Shown here: piece by piece, positions 1 to 6,864 of the stretch | Position numbering within the stretch: position 1 is the stretch's first letter | How the letters are laid out: the number at the start of each line of letters is the position of its first letter | DNA from: Rhodobacter sp. | GTDB taxonomy: Bacteria > Pseudomonadota > Alphaproteobacteria > Rhodobacterales > Rhodobacteraceae | Reading direction: 5' to 3' | Assembly (NCBI GenBank): GCA_013824045.1 | Contig: PNND01000500.1 | Coordinates: 1 to 12,896 of the forward strand | Length of the DNA stretch: 12,896 nucleotides | Notes under the pieces: generated by a model | The model's database searches: none | Told to the model about the DNA's origin: nothing | What the model saw: only the letters and a program-made list of their open reading frames with translations | Position numbers and translations under genes: made by a program

Positions 1-1574
1 AGCAGCGGATAATCGCGCTCCACCCGGTCGATGTCCCACTTCAGCCGCGTCAGATAGACCATGTCGCCGTCATTGTCGGTGCCGATGTGGCCCTTGTTGA
101 CGTTGACGAAGCGGTCCACCTCATCCTTGGGCCCCGAAACCCAGCGGGCCGAGGTGAACTGTGAAGGCTCAAACCGCACCGGCAGGCTGTATTCCTGTTC
201 GATCCGGCTCGCCAGCACGTCGAATTGCAGTGCGCCCACGACCCCCACGATGAAGCCCGAACCGATCATCGGCTTGAACACCTTGGCGGCGCCCTCTTCG
301 GCAAATTGCATCAGCGCCTTTTCCAGATGCTTGGCCTTCATCGGATCGCCCGCCCGCACCCCTTGCAGCAGTTCCGGCGCAAAGGACGGGATGCCCGTGA
401 ACCGCAGCGCCTCGCCCTCGGTCAGCGCATCGCCGATGCGCAACTGCCCATGGTTCGGAATGCCGATGATATCGCCTGCCCAGGCCTCTTCGGCCAATTC
501 CCGGTCGGCCGCCAGAAACAACACCGGGTTCGAAACGGCCATCGGCTTTTTCGACCGCACATGCAAAAGCTTCATCCCGCGCTCAAAATGGCCCGAGGCA
601 AGGCGCACAAAGGCCACCCGGTCGCGGTGCTTCGGGTCCATATTGGCCTGCACCTTGAAGACCACGCCGGTGACCGGCGTTTCCTCCGGCGCCACCTTGC
701 GCGTTGCGGTGGGCTGCGGTTGCGGTTCGGGGCCGTATTTTCCGATCCCGTCCATCAATTCCTTTACCCCAAAGGAATTGATCGCCGACCCGAACCAGAT
801 CGGCGTCATCGACCCGTTCAGCAGCGCCTCGCGGTTGAAGGCGGGCAGCAATTCGCGCGCCATCTCTAACTCGTCGCGCAGCTTGGCCAGCAGATCCGCC
901 GGCACATGCTGCGCCAGTTTCGGATCATCCAACCCGTTGATCTGGATGGTTTCTGCCACACGGTTGCGGTCCGCGCGGTCCATCAGTTCCAGGCGGTCAT
1001 TCAAGATGTCATAGCAGCCCAGAAATTCGCGACCCTGACCGATGGGCCAGCTTGCAGGCGACACGTCGATCGCCAGATTTTCCTGAATCTCGTCAATGAT
1101 CTCGAACGTATCGCGCGCCTCGCGGTCCATCTTATTGCAGAAGGTCAGGATCGGCAGATCGCGCAACCGGCACACCTCGAACAGCTTGCGCGTCTGGCTT
1201 TCCACGCCTTTGGCCCCGTCGATCACCATCACAGCGCAATCCACGGCGGTCAGTGTGCGATAGGTGTCTTCGGAAAAATCGCTGTGGCCGGGCGTATCCA
1301 CGAGATTGAACCGATAGTTGCCGAAATCGAAAGACATGGCGCTGGCGGAAACCGAAATGCCGCGCTCCTGCTCCATCTTGATGAAGTCCGACCGCGTCCG
1401 CCGCGCCTCGCCCTTGGCGCGCACTTGGCCGGCCATCTGGATCGCTCCCCCGAACAGCAGGAATTTTTCGGTCAGCGTCGTCTTGCCCGCATCGGGGTGC
1501 GCGATGATGGCGAACGTCCGGCGGCGGGCGATTTCGGGCGGAAGGGTGGGGCGATTGTCCAGCATGCCGCGCAT
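1..1574 (-). CDS. prfC: Peptide chain release factor 3 (RF3), C-terminus cut by window edge
   Basis: Translational GTPase that releases class I release factors RF1/RF2 from the ribosome after peptide release; it acts in the cytoplasm. Reading the minus strand from the ATG at 1574 gives 524 codons with no stop before base 1. The G1 loop AHPDAGKT lies at residues 25-32, followed by the switch motif RGIS, the G3 motif DTPGHSDF and the G4 motif NKMD. The HPDAGKTT form of G1 and the downstream RF3-type domains separate it from EF-G and LepA. Family length is about 525-535 residues, so roughly ten codons are missing. A second in-frame ATG lies at 1565. No good Shine-Dalgarno stands before either, so the exact start is uncertain by three residues. 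The gene is divergent from the SDR gene at 1686, with 111 bp between them. Confidence 0.95.
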   Translation of the reverse strand, partial: MRGMLDNRPTLPPEIARRRTFAIIAHPDAGKTTLTEKFLLFGGAIQMAGQVRAKGEARRTRSDFIKMEQERGISVSASAMSFDFGNYRFNLVDTPGHSDFSEDTYRTLTAVDCAVMVIDGAKGVESQTRKLFEVCRLRDLPILTFCNKMDREARDTFEIIDEIQENLAIDVSPASWPIGQGREFLGCYDILNDRLELMDRADRNRVAETIQINGLDDPKLAQHVPADLLAKLRDELEMARELLPAFNREALLNGSMTPIWFGSAINSFGVKELMDGIGKYGPEPQPQPTATRKVAPEETPVTGVVFKVQANMDPKHRDRVAFVRLASGHFERGMKLLHVRSKKPMAVSNPVLFLAADRELAEEAWAGDIIGIPNHGQLRIGDALTEGEALRFTGIPSFAPELLQGVRAGDPMKAKHLEKALMQFAEEGAAKVFKPMIGSGFIVGVVGALQFDVLASRIEQEYSLPVRFEPSQFTSARWVSGPKDEVDRFVNVNKGHIGTDNDGDMVYLTRLKWDIDRVERDYPL

Positions 1575-1675
1575 CTAGCCCAAAGCGCGCGCTCCGTCCA
1601 CTGGCGCGTCTACTGGTCCGCTTGCCCTTGCCGCCCCCGGCACAGGCCGCTACCCATGACACCACCATCGTCAAT

Positions 1676-1680
1676 GGAGG
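1676..1680 (+). promoter_or_regulatory. Ribosome binding site fixing the SDR start
   Basis: GGAGG lies 5 nt before the ATG at 1686. It overlaps an upstream in-frame ATG at 1674, which is therefore unlikely to be the start because it would have no ribosome binding site of its own. Confidence 0.7.
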
Positions 1681-1685
1681 CCGAT

Positions 1686-2465
1686 ATGGATCTGGGCATC
1701 AGGGGAAAACGCGCACTCGTCTGCGCATCCTCCAAGGGGCTTGGCAAAGGCTGCGCCGAGGCACTGGCCGAAGCCGGGGTAGACCTCATCCTGAACGCCC
1801 GCGGGGTTGAGGCGCTGGAGGCCACCGCCGCCGCCATCCGCGACCGCCACAACGTGAACGTCACCGCCATCGCCGCCGATATCACCACCGATGACGGCCG
1901 CGCCCGCGTGCTGGAGGCGGCGTCCGCCGTTGATATCCTTGTGACCAACGCAGGCGGCCCGCCGCCCGGCCTCTGGTCCGACTGGACGCGCGACGATTTC
2001 ATCCGCGCGATTGATGCCAACATGCTCACCCCTATCGCGCTGATGAAGGCGCTCTTGCCCGGCATGATCGAACGGAAGTGGGGCAGGGTGGTCAACATCA
2101 CCTCGCAATCCGTCAAGGCGCCCATCCCGCAGCTTGGCCTGTCCAACACCGCCCGCGCCGGGCTGACGGGCTATGTCGCGGGCACCTCGCGCCAAGTCGC
2201 ACCCCATGGCGTGACGATCAACAACCTGCTGCCCGGCATACATGCCACCGATCGCGCCACCTCTCTCGATCAGGGCGTGATGAAAGCCGAAGACATCAGC
2301 ATGGATGAAGCCCGCGCCCGGCGCGAAGCGTCCATCCCCGCCCGCCGCTATGGCGACCCTGGCGATTTTGGCGCAGCCTGCGCCTTTCTCTGCTCGCAGC
2401 AGGCGGCCTTCATCGTTGGGCAGAACATCCTGCTTGATGGTGGCCAGACGGTGGCCACGCTCTGA
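1686..2465 (+). CDS. SDR-family (BKR-like) protein with degenerate catalytic tetrad
   Basis: Short-chain dehydrogenase/reductase fold protein of 259 residues, a normal length for the classical family. The N-terminal nucleotide loop is ASSKGLGKG (14-22) instead of TGxxxGxG. NAGG follows at 88-91, the helix-4 Asn is at 112, and Ser140 is in the usual catalytic Ser position. Counting 13 residues on, the catalytic Tyr position is Ser153 and the Lys position is Arg157 (sequence SNTAR). This matches the group I know as BKR-like SDR-like proteins, which are annotated as 3-oxoacyl-ACP reductase but lack a perfect tetrad. The C-terminal VGQNILLDGG is SDR-typical. Substrate is unknown, and reductase activity should not be assumed. 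The start is set by GGAGG 5 nt upstream. A weak promoter TTGCCG-17-TACCCA (1628-1656) is possible. It is followed by a GC hairpin and the ABC gene, which may be a separate unit. Confidence 0.88.
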   Translation: MDLGIRGKRALVCASSKGLGKGCAEALAEAGVDLILNARGVEALEATAAAIRDRHNVNVTAIAADITTDDGRARVLEAASAVDILVTNAGGPPPGLWSDWTRDDFIRAIDANMLTPIALMKALLPGMIERKWGRVVNITSQSVKAPIPQLGLSNTARAGLTGYVAGTSRQVAPHGVTINNLLPGIHATDRATSLDQGVMKAEDISMDEARARREASIPARRYGDPGDFGAACAFLCSQQAAFIVGQNILLDGGQTVATL

Positions 2466-2489
2466 TCGCGCCACCGTGACGTAAGGGGA

Positions 2490-2505
2490 GGGGGCGCTTG
2501 CCCCC
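2490..2505 (+). terminator. GC-rich hairpin after the SDR gene, possible terminator
   Basis: GGGGGC and GCCCCC form a perfect 6-bp stem around the loop GCTT, 24 nt after the SDR stop. No T-tract follows, so termination here would be weak or need a factor. It may only mark the boundary between the SDR and ABC genes. Confidence 0.4.
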
Positions 2506-2554
2506 GCCCTGCCTGCCTGCTAGGCACAATCCCGATAAATTCGCTAGGGAACCC

Positions 2555-3643
2555 ATGCCCGACACGCCGCCCCCTCGCCTTGTCGCCACTCGCCTGAGCC
2601 GGTCCTTCGGCGGTGCGCCGGTGGTGAATGACGTGTCGCTGGAGGTCGCGGCAGGGCAGGTGACCTGTCTCCTCGGCCCTTCCGGCTGCGGAAAGTCCAC
2701 CACCCTACGGATGATCGCAGGCGTCGAACGGCCTGAGTCCGGCACCATCCGCATCGATGGCCGCACCGTCTGCGGCGATGGCGTTCTGGTCCCGCCCGAG
2801 GGGCGCTCTGTCGGCCTGATGTTTCAGGATTTTGCCCTTTTCCCGCATCTGACCGTGGCCCAGAACGTGGCCTTCGGCCTGTCAGGGGATCGCGCGGCCA
2901 AGGCGCGGCGGGTGGATGAACTGCTCGACCGCGTGAACCTGTCCGGCTACGGCCCCAAACACCCGCATCAGCTTTCGGGCGGCGAGCAGCAGCGCGTGGC
3001 GCTGGCCCGCGCCTTGGCACCGCGCCCCAAGGTCATGCTGATGGACGAACCCTTTTCTGGCCTTGATAACCGCCTGCGCGACGGCATCCGCGACACCACG
3101 CTTGAGGTGCTGAAAGAAGAAGGCACCGCCGTCCTTCTGGTGACCCATGAACCGGATGAGGCGATGCGTATGGCCGATGAAATCGCCCTGATGCGCGATG
3201 GGCGGATCGTGCAGCGAGGCGCACCCTACAACATCTACAACGCCCCGGTGGACAAGGCCGCCGCCGCGTTTTTCAGCGATATCAACGTGATCCGCGGCAC
3301 CTGCCGTGGCGCATTGACCGATACTCCGTTTGGGGCCTTCCTCACCCCCGGCTATCCTGATGGGGCCGAGGTGGACATCATCATCCGCCCCCAGCACCTG
3401 AAGATCGACTTTGACCGGGGTGGTCGCGGCCCTAACCCCACCGTGCAGGATGGCACCCCGGCGCGCGGCACCCTGCAACGCGCCCGCTATCTGGGCCGGG
3501 AAAGCCTTGTCGATTTCCGGATGGATCATGACGGATCGATCCTCACCGCCTCCGTCCCCGGCGTGTTCCTGCCCAAACCCGGCACCGCGCTCTGGCTGAT
3601 GATCCGTCGCGACCGCTGCTTCGTCTTTCCCGTCAGCCGCTAA
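2555..3643 (+). CDS. ABC transporter ATP-binding protein, FbpC/PotA-like (possible Fe3+ importer ATPase)
   Basis: Cytoplasmic ATPase subunit of an import ABC transporter, 362 residues. Walker A GPSGCGKST is at 41-49, the Q-loop Gln is at 91 (FQD), and the signature LSGGEQQR is at 140-147. Walker B ends VMLMDEP at 160-166, the D-loop is SGLD, and the switch His is at 198 (VTHEPDEA). After about residue 240 a TOBE-like C-terminal domain follows, as in the FbpC, PotA and CysA class. The segment PPEGRSVGLMFQDFALFPHLTV resembles ferric iron FbpC proteins, but polyamine or other small-molecule ATPases share it, so the substrate is open. The ATG at 2555 has AGGGA 4 nt upstream and is preferred over an upstream in-frame ATG at 2498 that lies in the hairpin. 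No permease or binding-protein gene is in the window. Its TAA overlaps the convergent regulator stop. Confidence 0.88.
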   Translation: MPDTPPPRLVATRLSRSFGGAPVVNDVSLEVAAGQVTCLLGPSGCGKSTTLRMIAGVERPESGTIRIDGRTVCGDGVLVPPEGRSVGLMFQDFALFPHLTVAQNVAFGLSGDRAAKARRVDELLDRVNLSGYGPKHPHQLSGGEQQRVALARALAPRPKVMLMDEPFSGLDNRLRDGIRDTTLEVLKEEGTAVLLVTHEPDEAMRMADEIALMRDGRIVQRGAPYNIYNAPVDKAAAAFFSDINVIRGTCRGALTDTPFGAFLTPGYPDGAEVDIIIRPQHLKIDFDRGGRGPNPTVQDGTPARGTLQRARYLGRESLVDFRMDHDGSILTASVPGVFLPKPGTALWLMIRRDRCFVFPVSR

Positions 3644-3996
3644 ACCTCTGCTTCGATCCCCGCCTGCGGCATCAGCGTGGCCACCTTGCTCAAGAGCGCA
3701 CGCGCCGCTCTTGCGCGGGGATTGGCTTCATCCTCGGCCACATGGCGCAGCCCTTCGACCAGCGCTTCCAGTTCATCCGCCGTCATCAGCGTAGGCGGCA
3801 GCATCAGGGGCGAGCGCAGAATGTAGCCCAGCCCCCGCTCTCCTTCCACCGGCAGGCCCGTGCGTGCCATTACCGCCATGTCGCGCCAGACCGTGCGGGT
3901 GGACACGCCAACCGCTGCCGCCAGTTCCGCCGCCGTATGCAGCCGCCCGTCACGCATGATCTGGATCAGGTCGTAAAGCCGGTCATCCCGTTTCAT
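3640..3996 (-). CDS. Short YafY-family HTH regulator lacking the WYL domain
   Basis: Probable transcriptional repressor of 118 residues. A DeoR/HTH_11-type winged helix-turn-helix spans about 1-60, with the recognition region TAAELAAAVGVSTRTVWRDM at 21-40 and the wing GERGLGYIL at 52-60. Residues 62-110 match the linker found in YafY-type regulators (MLPPTLMTADELEALVEGLR and onward). Full YafY proteins are around 230 residues and carry a WYL ligand domain, and this one stops where WYL should begin. The ATG at 3996 has AGGG 9 nt upstream. The alternative ATG at 4005 directly abuts that site, and a further upstream ATG would lie beyond the operator. Its TAG overlaps the TAA of the convergent ABC gene in 4 bp (3640-3643). 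A palindrome at 4019-4038 covers the likely -10, so autorepression is inferred. Confidence 0.82.
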   Translation of the reverse strand: MKRDDRLYDLIQIMRDGRLHTAAELAAAVGVSTRTVWRDMAVMARTGLPVEGERGLGYILRSPLMLPPTLMTADELEALVEGLRHVAEDEANPRARAARALLSKVATLMPQAGIEAEV

Positions 3997-4018
3997 CGCG
4001 GCCATCCCTTCCGGTGCT

Positions 4019-4038
4019 ACTGACAAAATACTGTCAGT
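4019..4038 (-). promoter_or_regulatory. Palindromic operator overlapping the regulator promoter
   Basis: Perfect inverted repeat with arms ACTGACA (4019-4025) and TGTCAGT (4032-4038) around a 6-bp spacer. On the minus strand the spacer edge forms TATTTT (4030-4025), a plausible -10 about 30 nt before the regulator ATG. The repeat is in the right place for autorepression by the HTH protein. It is also about 28 bp before the possible tatA -35, so an effect on tat is conceivable but less likely. The palindrome is seen directly; the binding protein is inferred. Confidence 0.7.
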
Positions 4039-4065
4039 TGATCGCAAACAAAACCCCATTCCCCT

Positions 4066-4094
4066 TTGAAGCGGGCGAAAAGCGCGCCTAAACA
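4066..4094 (+). promoter_or_regulatory. tatA: Candidate sigma-70 promoter of the tatABC operon
   Basis: TTGAAG (4066-4071) and TAAACA (4089-4094) are separated by exactly 17 bp. The -35 matches consensus at four of six bases and the -10 at three of six. Transcription would begin near 4101, giving a leader of about 50 nt before tatA. It is the best match in the 153 bp between the divergent regulator and tatA. Confidence 0.4.
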
Positions 4095-4149
4095 TCACCT
4101 TCAGAACGGGGATCGGGCCAACCCTTGGCCCTTACGGATGGAGCTGACC

Positions 4150-4407
4150 ATGTTCAACAATATCGGCCCGATGGGCCTGATCCTGATCGCAATCGTCGTG
4201 CTGGTGCTGTTCGGGCGCGGCAAGGTGTCGTCGCTGATGGGCGAAGTCGGCAAGGGCATCACCGCCTTCAAGAAGGGCGTGAATGACGGCAAGGCCGAGC
4301 TTGATACAGAGGCCGCCGACGGCGCACGTGACGTCACCCCGGCTGCCGCACCTGCCGCAGCACCGGTGGCAGCCTCCGCTCCGCTGGCGGACAAGGACAA
4401 GGTCTGA
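4150..4407 (+). CDS. tatA: Twin-arginine translocase subunit TatA
   Basis: Pore-forming or membrane-thinning subunit of the Tat system, which exports folded proteins bearing RR signal peptides across the inner membrane. The protein has 85 residues. A short N-terminal transmembrane helix (6-20) is followed by the FG hinge at 21-22 and an amphipathic helix with [14 protein letters not shown] (31-44), the TatA hallmark. An Ala-rich acidic tail completes it. The ATG at 4150 has GGAG 6 nt upstream; the in-frame ATG at 4138 overlaps that site and would put four extra residues before the membrane helix. It is first gene of the tat operon, 35 bp before tatB. The hinge is followed by GRGKVSSL rather than the commoner GTKKLPEL, a small deviation. 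Confidence 0.95.
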   Translation: MFNNIGPMGLILIAIVVLVLFGRGKVSSLMGEVGKGITAFKKGVNDGKAELDTEAADGARDVTPAAAPAAAPVAASAPLADKDKV

Positions 4408-4442
4408 TCCCGGACCCCCGCGTATAGGACGGAGAGACAGGC

Positions 4443-5084
4443 ATGGATTTCGGCTGGGCGGAGCTTCTGGTCATCGGGATTGTGGCGCTGATCGTGATCG
4501 GCCCCAAGGACTTGCCGGAAATGTTCCGCACCCTTGGCCGGTTCACCGCCAAGGCCCGCGGCATGGCGCGCGACTTCAGCCGCGCCATGGAACAGGCCGC
4601 CAAGGAGACGGGTGTCGACGAAGTGGCGAGTGACCTGAAAAAGGTCACTTCGCCCAAGGCGATGGGGCTGGATGCCATGAAGGGTGCCGCTGATCGCTTT
4701 GAAAAATGGGATCCGCTGAAGAACGCGGCCAAGCCCAGCAGTCCGCCTCCCGCCCGCCCCCTGACGCCGCCCCCCATGCCGCCGACGCCGCCTGCGGCCC
4801 CGCCCGCCCCGGTTGCCTCAGCGGTGGCCGTACCCGAGTCTGCTATCATGGGGCCCTCCACCACCGCACTCGCCGAACAGCAGGCGCAACGCAAGGCCAT
4901 CGCGGCCGAGGCCGCTGAAAAGCTGCGCGCCGTGGGCAAACCCGCCGCTGCCGAAAAGCCAACAGCGGCAGCCGCGAAGCCCGCAAAGACAGCGGCTGCT
5001 CCGACGCTGCCGCCCGAAGTAGCCGCCAAGCCAGCCCGCAAGAAAGCCCCGGCCAAGGCCGCCGCCAAACCGGGCGAGGAATGA
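4443..5084 (+). CDS. tatB: Twin-arginine translocase subunit TatB
   Basis: Partner of TatC in the receptor complex that recognises twin-arginine signal peptides. It has 213 residues. The N-terminal membrane helix carries the conserved Glu7 (WAELLVI) and ends in GPKDLPE (20-26), which is diagnostic of TatB over TatA. An amphipathic helical region runs to about residue 95. The rest is low complexity: a Pro-rich stretch at about 97-123 with PPP and PPTPP runs, then Ala/Lys/Pro-rich repeats at about 166-211. Such extended tails are common in alphaproteobacterial TatB, although E. coli TatB is shorter (171 residues). GGAG lies before the ATG within GGAGAGACAGGC. The stop is separated from the tatC ATG by a single base, which indicates coupled translation. 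Confidence 0.95.
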   Translation: MDFGWAELLVIGIVALIVIGPKDLPEMFRTLGRFTAKARGMARDFSRAMEQAAKETGVDEVASDLKKVTSPKAMGLDAMKGAADRFEKWDPLKNAAKPSSPPPARPLTPPPMPPTPPAAPPAPVASAVAVPESAIMGPSTTALAEQQAQRKAIAAEAAEKLRAVGKPAAAEKPTAAAAKPAKTAAAPTLPPEVAAKPARKKAPAKAAAKPGEE

Positions 5085-5085
5085 C

Positions 5086-5952
5086 ATGACCGCCAAGGAA
5101 GACATCGAAGACAGCTCGGCCCCCCTGATCGAACATCTGGCCGAACTCCGGAACCGCATCCTCTATTCGCTGGCGGCTTTTGTCGTCGCGATGGTGATCT
5201 GTTTCACCGTCTGGAATCCGATCTTCAACTTCCTGACCCATCCGATCTGTGATGCCCTGTCGGAACGACAGCAGGATTGCGGCCTTGTGCTGATCAAGCT
5301 GCAGGAAGGTTTCTTCGTCGCGGTCCGCATCTCGGTGCTGGGCGGCTTCGCGCTGTCCTTCCCGATCATCGCCTATCAGATGTGGCGCTTCGTGGCGCCG
5401 GGCCTTTACCGCACGGAAAAGCAGGCCTTCCTGCCCTTCCTCCTTGCCTCGCCCCTCATGTTCTTCATCGGCGCAGCCTTCGCCTATTATGTGGTGCTGC
5501 CCATCGCCTTTGATTTCTTTCTGAACTTCCAGCAGAACTTTGGCGGCGATGTCGCAGCAGGGGAACTGGCAACTGAAGCCCCTGCCGGTATCGTTTTTCA
5601 GGGGTCGATGGAGCAGTATCTCTCGCTCACCACCAGCTTCGTCCTTGCCTTCGGCCTGTGCTTCCAGCTTCCCGTCCTCCTCACCCTGATGGGCAAGGCC
5701 GGGCTCGTTACATCGCGCGGCTTGGCGGCCATGCGCAGATATGCCGTGGTGCTGATTCTTGTCGTGGCCGCGCTGGTCACCCCGCCGGATGTGATGTCAC
5801 AACTCATCATGTTCGCTGCGATCTATCCGCTCTACGAAGTTTCCATCTTCCTCATCCGCCGCATCGAGAAAAAGCGCGAGGCTCAGATGCGCGCCGATGG
5901 CACCTGGATTGATGAGGATGAAGACGAAACCGAACCCGCGACCAAGGCATGA
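5086..5952 (+). CDS. tatC: Twin-arginine translocase subunit TatC
   Basis: Polytopic core of the Tat translocon that binds the RR motif of substrates. It has 288 residues with six expected membrane helices. The cytoplasmic N-terminus carries the family motif [10 protein letters not shown] (15-24), and the first cytoplasmic loop has APGLYRTEK (104-112) with the conserved Glu111 that contacts the twin-arginine signal. The periplasmic loop between helices 3 and 4 (roughly 150-175, around [12 protein letters not shown]) is longer than in E. coli, as in many alphaproteobacteria. The C-terminal tail is acidic (DEDEDETE). It lies 1 nt after tatB, and its TGA overlaps the ATG of the DUF815 gene by 4 bp. 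Confidence 0.96.
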   Translation: MTAKEDIEDSSAPLIEHLAELRNRILYSLAAFVVAMVICFTVWNPIFNFLTHPICDALSERQQDCGLVLIKLQEGFFVAVRISVLGGFALSFPIIAYQMWRFVAPGLYRTEKQAFLPFLLASPLMFFIGAAFAYYVVLPIAFDFFLNFQQNFGGDVAAGELATEAPAGIVFQGSMEQYLSLTTSFVLAFGLCFQLPVLLTLMGKAGLVTSRGLAAMRRYAVVLILVVAALVTPPDVMSQLIMFAAIYPLYEVSIFLIRRIEKKREAQMRADGTWIDEDEDETEPATKA

Positions 5953-6788
5953 CCGACGATCTTCTCGCCCGCATCGCCGCCGCGCTGGAACGCATGGCCC
6001 CGGCCCCGATGCCCGCACCGGATTTCGGGGCCGAGGCCTTTGCCTGGCACACCGATCTTGACAGGCTGGAACCCGTGCGCCGCGTGTCGCGGGTGGACAT
6101 CGGCCTGCTGATCGGCGTCAACCGCTCGCGTGACACACTTCTGGAAAACACCCGCTACTTTGCCGCCGGGCTGCCTGCCAACAATGCGCTCCTTTGGGGC
6201 GCGCGTGGGATGGGGAAATCCTCGCTGGTCAAGGCCGTTCACGCCGCCATCCGGGCCGAAGGGCACGATCTGAAGATCGTGGAACTGTCGCGCGAAGACC
6301 TGCCCTCCGTCTCCCGCTTGCTGGCCCATCTGCGCGCTGCGGCCCCCCTGCGCTTCATCCTGTTCTGCGATGACCTGTCCTTCAGCCATGATGACCAGCA
6401 TTACAAAAGCCTGAAGGCCGTGCTGGACGGTGGCATCGAAGGGCGGCCCGACAATGTGCTGTTCTACGCCACGTCGAACCGCCGCCACCTGATGCCGCGC
6501 GACATGATCGAAAATGAACGCTCCTCCGCCATCAACCCGTCCGAGGCGGTCGAGGAAAAGGTGTCGCTGTCTGATCGTTTCGGCCTGTGGCTGGGTTTCC
6601 ACCCCTGCACGCAAGACGATTACCTCGACATGATCCGCGGCTATTGCGCCGCCCATGGCGTGAGCATCCCCGAAGACCGTCTCTGGGCCGAGGCCATCGA
6701 ATGGCAGGCCACGCGGGGTGGCCGGTCGGGCCGGGTGGCATGGCAATTCTTCTGTGACCTTGCCGCCCGCGAAGGCATCCGAATCTGA
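5949..6788 (+). CDS. DUF815-family AAA-type ATPase coupled to tatC
   Basis: P-loop ATPase of 279 residues of the DUF815 family; its cellular role is not established. Walker A GARGMGKS is at 84-91, Walker B RFILFCDD at 135-142, and a sensor-1-like Asn at 177 in YATSNRR. The segment [13 protein letters not shown] (around 206-218) and the Gln/Asp-rich lid region before it are typical of the family. There is no signal peptide or membrane segment, so it is cytoplasmic. Its ATG overlaps the tatC stop (ATGA), so it is translated with the Tat operon. The position after tatC recurs in related genomes as far as I recall, which suggests a lasting functional or expression link, but nothing in the sequence shows a direct role in export. 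Confidence 0.88.
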   Translation: MTDDLLARIAAALERMAPAPMPAPDFGAEAFAWHTDLDRLEPVRRVSRVDIGLLIGVNRSRDTLLENTRYFAAGLPANNALLWGARGMGKSSLVKAVHAAIRAEGHDLKIVELSREDLPSVSRLLAHLRAAAPLRFILFCDDLSFSHDDQHYKSLKAVLDGGIEGRPDNVLFYATSNRRHLMPRDMIENERSSAINPSEAVEEKVSLSDRFGLWLGFHPCTQDDYLDMIRGYCAAHGVSIPEDRLWAEAIEWQATRGGRSGRVAWQFFCDLAAREGIRI

Positions 6789-6808
6789 CCGCTGACCGGG
6801 TCCGCCCC

Positions 6809-6837
6809 TTGCGCAAAGTGAGGCTTCACCCTATCTA
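6809..6837 (+). promoter_or_regulatory. Weak candidate promoter before the CNNM/CorC gene
   Basis: TTGCGC (6809-6814) and TATCTA (6832-6837) are spaced by 17 bp in the 76-bp gap after the DUF815 gene. Each hexamer matches consensus at three of six bases, so this is a weak call based mainly on spacing and place. Confidence 0.3.
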
Positions 6838-6864
6838 CCCGCTTCCCTTCACCAAACGGCCGCC

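Noticed and set aside
61..1014. Long plus-strand open frames opposite prfC
   Set aside because: The minus-strand frame encodes all RF3 motifs; the plus frames are high-GC shadows rich in Ser, Arg and Pro without domains.
906..1685. Open frame continuing 780 nt upstream of the SDR gene in the same frame, suggesting a fused N-terminal domain
   Set aside because: It is antisense to prfC, reads as Arg/His/Ala-rich shadow sequence, and the GGAGG at 1676-1680 places the start at 1686.
1671..2474. 267-codon minus-strand open frame opposite the SDR gene
   Set aside because: Gly/Asp/Ala-rich shadow of the SDR codons; no ribosome site or recognisable motif.
5883..6746. 287-codon minus-strand open frame opposite the DUF815 gene
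   Set aside because: Antisense to a gene with Walker A and B motifs in an operon; no independent support.
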